Assembly: GCA_036924285.1 (NCBI GenBank)
Contig: JAYKYS010000007.1
Coordinates: 8,308,001 to 8,372,000, forward strand
Direction of reading: 5' to 3'
Length of the DNA: 64,000 nt
DNA from: Asterella californica
Lineage: Eukaryota; Streptophyta; Marchantiopsida; Marchantiales; Aytoniaceae
How positions within the stretch are numbered: position 1 is the stretch's first letter; every line of letters begins with the position of its first letter. Under the pieces are notes generated by a model. The model did not search any database. It was not told the DNA's origin and saw only the letters and a list, made by a program, of their open reading frames with translations. Below are positions 58,374 to 64,000 of this stretch, one piece after another. The position numbers were made by a program, and so were the translations under genes.

Positions 58374-60599
58374 AGTAATTATCCCTTAAATCGTGGACAC
58401 ATTTTATTTTTTTGACAAAAAGCGATTGCTTCTGTGTACCTCAACCTCAGAGACTTGAGAATTCATATTTCGAGTTCAGAGACTTCACAATGCTTACCAA
58501 AAGGTTTTAGTTTTAATATATAGCAAAGAATTTAGAGTGAAAGTATGATTATGTGGAGCTTGTAAAAGTACATACAAAGTAGAATTTAGAGGACTATAGA
58601 GATTCTACAGTTTTTGCACTCACAACTTTTGCAATCAGGTTTAACTTAATTCTAAATCATGCCGTTGTGTGAAATCTAGAAACCTCAACTTATTAGTCGT
58701 GAAATATTCATGCACACAAAACACAGCAAGCTTATAGGGAATCTCAAATGCTGACGGATTAAGGTTCAGACCCAGAAGCGTCAGAGAAAAAGAATATTAT
58801 GGAATTGGGGTCACAAGTTTGAGATGGTTCTATAATTCTTCTACAATGATTTACTTGGTTACAGAGTCCGTGAGGCATGATGAATCCAATCCTGTTTATC
58901 CTACAAACGAGCATCTGGAAAGTACCAGAGCATGCAGAAAGGCTTACGCTACAAAGCTGTCATTCATGGCAGCTTTGTAGCGTATCGAGCATGAATGGCA
59001 GCTTTGTAGCGTAACGAGCAAGTTGCAGAGAAAATGCCTACGACACTGCTTTTCGTTCCTGTTCTCGAGCGAATAGTTCGATTCTAGGTTCTTTCGGATG
59101 TGGTGGCCTGCTCGACTTTGCGTAGCAGGTCGTGCAGCATCTTGCATTACAAACAGAGCAGTCCGTACATGATTCAGGAAAGAAAACGACATTCAGTGTA
59201 TGAACAGAAAAGCTTGACTAGCTGATACGTAAGGATTTTCTGCTGACGACCTCTGACGAGTTTATAAATCGTCGATGTAGCGTTCGATGTTGGCAGTCTT
59301 CAGTTCAGAGTCCAGACCCAATGCTCACCAAGAGTTTCACTGGGTTTGTTATCACCAACTCCCACTACCAGGTAGGTACCACAAGTTCTAACCGTTCTAT
59401 GGTAGGACCTGTCTGTAGTACCATAGTAGTGTTAGGGCATTTCACTCTTTAAATAATTAATTTTATAATTGATGAAAATCAAAATTTTTTATTAAGTAAC
59501 TACAAAGAAAAGAGCGAAATGAGTTGATGAAATTGAGAGAAGTGAATTCTCATCATAAATTTCTTTTGTAGTAAACGGTTCTTTGTTATTATCCACTAAG
59601 TTAATACGTTGCACAAAAAGACAAACAGATATGGACAGAAACCCAAAGTGAATAATATTATCAAGTTTGACTCAAGGATTGAGCGAATTTTCTTTTCATA
59701 ACGATAATAGAGATGGGATCGATCATTCCTTATCACTGTAGAGAGAGAGGTTATCACCCAATAAATATTTTATTTTTAGATTTTTGAAACATAAAAAATA
59801 TATACACTCTATTATGCAATCAAAACTGAGAAATGAGATGAAATAAAAAAAAATCTTAAAAGATTTTTACTTTCTTTGAGCTATATTTATTCTCTAATAT
59901 AATACCTTTCCATAAAAGAAGGAACTTCCCACATCAACTGTCGAAAATGCAAGAAAAGGCATAAGTCTAGCTGATGATTTTTCCAGTTCGAAATCATCAC
60001 TCATCACAACATCTTCACAAGTGATTGCTTCTGTAAGAGAATAATTAAAATCTAGCTTATAACCTTTCCAGTTCAAGAATCATCAGAGACCAGGTGCTTC
60101 GAGTATCCGAAGTAAGGAGAATACTGCATAGTTTTTAACTAATAATAAGTTAATTCTCAACCGTTTTTACCTTTTAACTAAACGTTGATGGTGTTTGACA
60201 TAGAGCCTGTCGGATAAACTTAAAGCTCGAAGCAAAGTATCATGTCTAAACTAAAAACTTATATGTTTTCATCCATCATGAAATTAAACTACCAAGTCTC
60301 GAGTTCCAGTCGAGCTAATTGTGCTTCGGTAGAGTTTCAGTACTCTAGTATCATTTTTGTTCTAGCATGTATATTATACACCTTTTCCAAGTTCGGAAGA
60401 AGAGAAATATATATGTATTTTAATTTATGTCTTAGTTCTTACTCTTGGAAAGGTTAGACTATAGATTAAAGTTATTGGATTAAAACTGTTTCTAGTTGTT
60501 GAAAGCAGAGGTTTTCATAGCTTACGGGTTTTGTAACAACAGCCATCGTGTGTTATAAAGTGAACTGTTTTTAATTTAGTAAATTAAATTAGACAGAAC
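58374..60599. other. Mostly gene-free stretch
   Basis: AT-rich, apart from the 58945-59013 repeat. A 60-codon minus frame at 60076-59894 (MNWKGYKLDFNYSL..., acidic middle) has protein-like composition but no recognised match and no visible splice partner. Elsewhere nothing seen. Confidence 0.35.
58945..59013. repeat. Three-copy inverted/direct repeat
   Basis: The motif cagctttgtagcgta occurs inverted at 58945-58959 and direct at 58970-58984 and 58999-59013. The first and third copies pair over 24 bp with one mismatch (58945-58968 with 58990-59013). The two direct copies share about 28 bp each. Confidence 0.85.
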
Positions 60600-60785
60600 T
60601 GGTCATTTGTTTCTCCTCCTCTCTAAAATGTTTGTTCAGTGGAGCATCAGTCATGTTTTTCCCATCTTTATTTTTCACTCTGAAACCAGTTGTCAGCAAA
60701 CAGGCGATCATAATTTTCTGAGTTGAGTAAACGTTTATCTTCTTCTCCTCTGCAAGAAGTTGATCTTTCATGCATATTTGTTATC
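60600..60785 (-). repeat. Probable diverged copy of the double-hairpin family end
   Basis: Its end (gcaagaagttgatctttcatgcatatt, 60751-60777) parallels cagaagttcatcttgcatgcatat at 33049-33072. The rest is too diverged to align by eye. Confidence 0.4.
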
Positions 60786-61333
60786 TTTCACTTATAGATT
60801 TCAATCGGTTTCCAAAAAGAATATGTCAAAAACCAGACCCGTCGAGCTGAGTCTTCTGAATAACTATACTTAAGTCAAGTTCCATTCCACATAGCACCAT
60901 CTCATCGCTACCAAAATGAAACCTGCTTATATGTGGCCAAGTTCCACGATTAAATCCCTGCTTCATGGGAGAGGACATGGGACTCTGGAATCTATGTGTA
61001 AACTGGTCCTTAAGAAATTACTTCTACCGAGAAAAGAATAGACTAAAACCAGATTAGCGCTTATTTTTAATACTACACGGTCGCACCAGTCTTATAGACT
61101 CTCATTGACAACAGTCCTCCATAGAAACTTCATCATTGGTCAGTAAGCCTAGGGTTAGTGAATCAAGAGTTTCTGACTGTAGTATAAAAGAAACTCGGTT
61201 TCCTCCCTTTGATCAAACGATCTGAATCAGATTACTGTAAATGAGTTAAGACAACAAGGTTTAACTGCAATACGCTCTTCCTTCTTTTATAGTGAAGGTT
61301 GGCAAGACACCGAGAGCTCGATGAACTTCTGGG
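60786..61333. other. Gene-free stretch
   Basis: No coding signal. It leads into the duplicated block. Confidence 0.35.
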
Positions 61334-61854
61334 AACTTTTGTTCGCTTATTGTTATCAAAGAAATTAATAAATGTTAGACAAAAATTATATAGTAATTGA
61401 ATAAAAATAATTATTTTTTAAAAATATTAATTGTAATCCATTTCTGGAAACATGGAAAACTGGGATATGAACCATAAGCAATGAGTAGACTGCAGGACTG
61501 CAAAAGTACAAGTCAGGATATCCGAAGCTAAATATACATTAATTTACTTTTAATTAAATTAAATCCATGGATTTAGCTCCTCCATCGAAAGATGGAGGAG
61601 GTGCATAATATGCAGGTGATCTGAATCTAGAGTCAATACGGGCAACTACAAAAAGGGGTTTCAATCATATGAGTCCACCAGAAGTACAGAAGTACAGTAA
61701 AGAGATTCTTGTCCAAAGTAGATTGCGATAATTGAAAAACACATTATGGAATGAAACATTAAGGAGTTTCAAACATAGGCTCATTGCGAGTCACGGGCTT
61801 GTCCATAATGATTCAGGACTCACGATTTAGTTTGACGGGCATTTGTCGAAGGTG
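61334..61854 (+). repeat. Direct repeat copy 1 (about 520 bp)
   Basis: Nearly the same sequence recurs 920-922 bp further on. The block starts aacttttgttcgcttattgt, includes the ctcctccatcgaaagatggag hairpin at about 61578 and atatgcaggtg, and ends tttgacgggcatttgtcgaa. Its first 290 bp are a plus-strand copy of the dispersed double-hairpin family. It ends in a hairpin at 61830-61864. Confidence 0.85.
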
Positions 61855-61864
61855 CCCGTCAAAC
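61830..61864. repeat. Perfect 12-bp inverted repeat at end of copy 1
   Basis: gtttgacgggca (61830-61841) pairs exactly with 61853-61864, with an 11-base loop. The right arm lies just outside the duplicated block. Confidence 0.85.
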
Positions 61865-62255
61865 ACTATCACGGACTGGACTGTTTAGTCCATGGTCGTC
61901 ATCGATCGTGTTGAATTAAAAAAAAGAAGAAAGAGTTCTGTCGATATATTTCACGAATCTATCTAGTTATATCTACCATCTGTGTATAACGGACCCTATG
62001 TTTGAAACTCCTATTTATGATTGCATGGATAATCACATTCGTCCTTATTTATTTTCCTATGTCTATCAGTCATGAACACTCTCGACGGATATCCTTTGGA
62101 CCAGACCGTGAATTTCATCATCAGTCGCTACAAACATGTATGTTAGTCACGATGGTCATATGAATGATACTCTTAATGGATTGCATGTATACAACAACCA
62201 ACTTCAAGTATCGATAACCTTCAAACAACCATCCACTTCTATGGTTGTCTAAGAT
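61865..62255. other. Unique spacer between the two repeat copies
   Basis: About 390 bp without reading frame. A small hairpin (caaccat...atggttg, near 62226-62247) lies just before copy 2. Confidence 0.5.
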
Positions 62256-62774
62256 AACTTTTGTTCGCTTATTGTTATCAAAGAAATTAATAAATATTAA
62301 ACAAAAATTATATATTAACTGAATAAAAATAATTATTGTTTAAAATTATTAATTGTAGTCCATTTTTGGAAACATGGAAAACTGGGATATGAACCATAAG
62401 CAATGAGTAGACTGCCGTGCTGCAAAAGTACAAGTCCGAGTACCGAAACTAAATATAGATTAATTCACTTTTAATTAAATTAAACCCATGGATATTTAGC
62501 TCCTCCATCGAAAGATGGAGGAGATGCATAATATGCAGGTGATCTGAATCTAGAGTCAATGCGGGTAACTACAAAAAGGGGTTTCAATCATATGAGTCCA
62601 CCGGATGTACAAAAGTACAGTAAAGAGATTCTTGTCCAAAGTAGATTGCGATAATTGAAAAACACATTATGGAATCAAACATTAAGGAGTTTTAAACATA
62701 GGCTCATTGCGAGTCACGGGCTTGTCCATAATGATTCAGGATGGATTTAGTTTGACGGGCATTTGTCGAAGGTG
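62256..62774 (+). repeat. Direct repeat copy 2, ending at the LINE junction
   Basis: Matches 61334-61854 with small indels and substitutions and ends at the same tttgacgggcatttgtcgaaggtg. LINE ORF1 sequence begins immediately afterwards. Confidence 0.85.
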
Positions 62775-62792
62775 GACAAATGCACGTCAAAC
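62750..62792. repeat. 18-bp inverted repeat across the LINE 5' junction
   Basis: gtttgacgggcatttgtc (62750-62767) pairs with 62775-62792 with one mismatch, around gaaggtg. The right arm is already in the LINE reading frame or is a templated insertion at its 5' end. Confidence 0.88.
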
Positions 62793-63818
62793 TATGAGAG
62801 CTTCGGAAGGGAAATGCTTTCCACCATAGGCGAGGTACTTTACATCACAAATGAAACAAGTGAATGCAAATACCTGTGTATTCGAGGCTGCGTCCTCTTG
62901 AATCTCAACGAGTCCCTGCCGGATGTCCTAAATGTCAACGACGAAGAAGGAGAAGGTGCGTACCTGCAAAGAATCATCTATAGAAGCATGCCTGACGCCT
63001 GCTTCGCGTGTCACAAAAGGGGACATCTAGCAAGGAACTGCCCAGAAAAAAGCGGAAAGACAACTGCAAAACCAACGTCGGCACGTCGACCAGAGCAAGG
63101 CGCCACTGACCAGACAGCCCCCTCCCAAAAGGAGGAAAGAACAACCTCCAATGAGGATGGCTTCACTCCGGTAGAAGGTTCAAAGAAAGCTCAAACGAGA
63201 GAGAAACCATCTGAACAGCCACCTGTGGTTGGAGCAAACAGATTCACAATGCTAGAGGTAGAGGAGGAGGAGTTTCAAGAGAAGAGCCCCGCTACTAAGA
63301 AGCAGCAAGGAAAAGAGGTAGAGGAACGGGGGGAACTAGACAACCAGGAGCAAGGTCAAGGAAGCAGCGAGTCGGAGATGACAAACCAAATGGAGGACGA
63401 GTTCAACGAAGGCCAGGAGCACGAGATGGGGGACAGACACGGACTGGAGGACATAGTAGAGAGTGGATCGGAGGAAACATTGATGGAGGTAAGCAAAGAG
63501 AAACGAAAGCGGGACGACACCACGGACAAGCAGAAACCAGAAGAGGAGGAGCACAATCTAGAGTTCGAACCGGGGCATAACAACAGAGAAAGAGGGAAAA
63601 TTGAGGCCGATCAGGAAAGACAGCAAGCACAAAGTCCTGACAGAAAGGCCGGCGAAGAGGTCACCAACAACCCAGGCGGCAACAAGACAAAGGAACGCGA
63701 AACCACAGTCATGGTCAAGAGAGTGGAGGAGAGACCAGAAGCAGCTTCGAAAGGTAATGCCACGAACCCAAGAGCAAGGAGAACAGGGAGGGATTCAGGC
63801 CCTCTAAGAAGACTTTGA
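62775..63818 (+). CDS. LINE ORF1 (gag-like, CCHC zinc knuckle), 5'-truncated
   Basis: An RNA-binding protein of plant LINE elements. The open frame extends left to 62763 with no natural start, and the N-terminal half expected for plant LINE ORF1 is missing, so this copy is 5'-truncated. Visible: a short C-terminal part of the DUF4283-like region (CIRGCVLLNLNESLPDVL), then a zinc knuckle C-x2-C-x4-H-x4-C (CFACHKRGHLARNC, about 63000-63039), then about 250 residues very rich in Glu, Lys, Gln and Arg, ending RRTGRDSGPLRRL. The frame is intact to TGA 63818. ORF2 follows 22 bp later, so both were on one RNA. The intact frame suggests a recent insertion. Confidence 0.8.
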   Translation, partial: DKCTSNYESFGREMLSTIGEVLYITNETSECKYLCIRGCVLLNLNESLPDVLNVNDEEGEGAYLQRIIYRSMPDACFACHKRGHLARNCPEKSGKTTAKPTSARRPEQGATDQTAPSQKEERTTSNEDGFTPVEGSKKAQTREKPSEQPPVVGANRFTMLEVEEEEFQEKSPATKKQQGKEVEERGELDNQEQGQGSSESEMTNQMEDEFNEGQEHEMGDRHGLEDIVESGSEETLMEVSKEKRKRDDTTDKQKPEEEEHNLEFEPGHNNRERGKIEADQERQQAQSPDRKAGEEVTNNPGGNKTKERETTVMVKRVEERPEAASKGNATNPRARRTGRDSGPLRRL

Positions 63819-63840
63819 GGATACCTCATAAAATTGTATA

Positions 63841-64000
63841 ATGATGTTAAATACAAAGATCATTAGCTGGAATGTAAAGGGCTTGGGAGACCCCAACCGC
63901 CTACGCATAGTAAGAAGGTGGTTACGGAAACAGGAAGAGAAGGTAGAAGTGATTCTACTACAAGAACTGAAAATCAAGGAGGAAAAGACGATCTTCCACT
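63841..64000 (+). CDS. LINE ORF2 start (AP-like endonuclease), runs off window
   Basis: From ATG 63841 the frame reads IISWNVKGLGDPNR, then VEVILLQELKIKEEK, the first two conserved blocks of the LINE apurinic-like endonuclease: Asn of WNV-x-G-L, and Glu of QE-x-K that binds the metal. Reverse transcriptase would follow beyond 64000. A second in-frame ATG is at 63844. No break is visible in the 53 codons present. Confidence 0.85.
   Translation, partial: MMLNTKIISWNVKGLGDPNRLRIVRRWLRKQEEKVEVILLQELKIKEEKTIFH

Overview
The window is nuclear DNA from a land plant. It holds two intact spliced housekeeping genes with plant-type products, several families of decayed Ty1/copia and non-LTR retroelements, MITE-like inverted-repeat elements and long AT-rich non-coding stretches. 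A plant telo-box lies in front of one gene. A decayed HUH-type transposase most resembles Replitrons, which are abundant in non-seed plants. With the short introns and low gene density, this suggests a bryophyte or other non-seed plant. That placement is inference; no ribosomal or organellar marker is present.

Layout: 1-3.5 kb is AT-rich sequence with the 3' end of a copia element (minus strand). 3.5-9.05 kb is saturated with GAAGAC/GTCTTC and carries a broken coiled-coil reading frame (minus). 9-13 kb is a copia pol relic (minus) with three tandem copies of its integrase tail. 15.4-16.5 kb is a copia gag relic (plus). 19.46-21.57 kb is a four-exon 3-ketodihydrosphingosine reductase gene. 23.8-29.5 kb is non-coding, with dispersed hairpin repeats, a foldback element and nested inverted repeats. 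29.78-30.74 kb is the HUH transposase pseudogene (minus). 32-35.7 kb holds tandem repeats and a decayed R2-like LINE (minus). 36.46-43.92 kb is a 16-exon mitochondrial-type polynucleotide phosphorylase gene. 44-50.8 kb is non-coding with two MITE-like elements. 50.84-55.77 kb is a full-length copia element with matching 251-bp LTRs, a PBS, a PPT and an internally inverted gag-protease segment. 56-62.7 kb is non-coding with unrecognised ORFs, a long-TIR MITE and a duplicated 520-bp block. 62.8-64 kb is a 5'-truncated LINE whose ORF2 runs off the end.

The two host genes are unrelated. KDSR acts in sphingolipid synthesis at the ER. PNPase degrades and processes RNA, most likely in mitochondria. 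Everything else is mobile DNA or its debris.

The most notable signals are the HUH transposase relic; the 962-bp inversion inside the copia element, bounded by a 7-bp inverted repeat; and at least a dozen perfect or near-perfect snap-back hairpins (arms 11-32 bp, loops 0-14) scattered through otherwise unrelated sequence, some exactly at repeat or LINE junctions.
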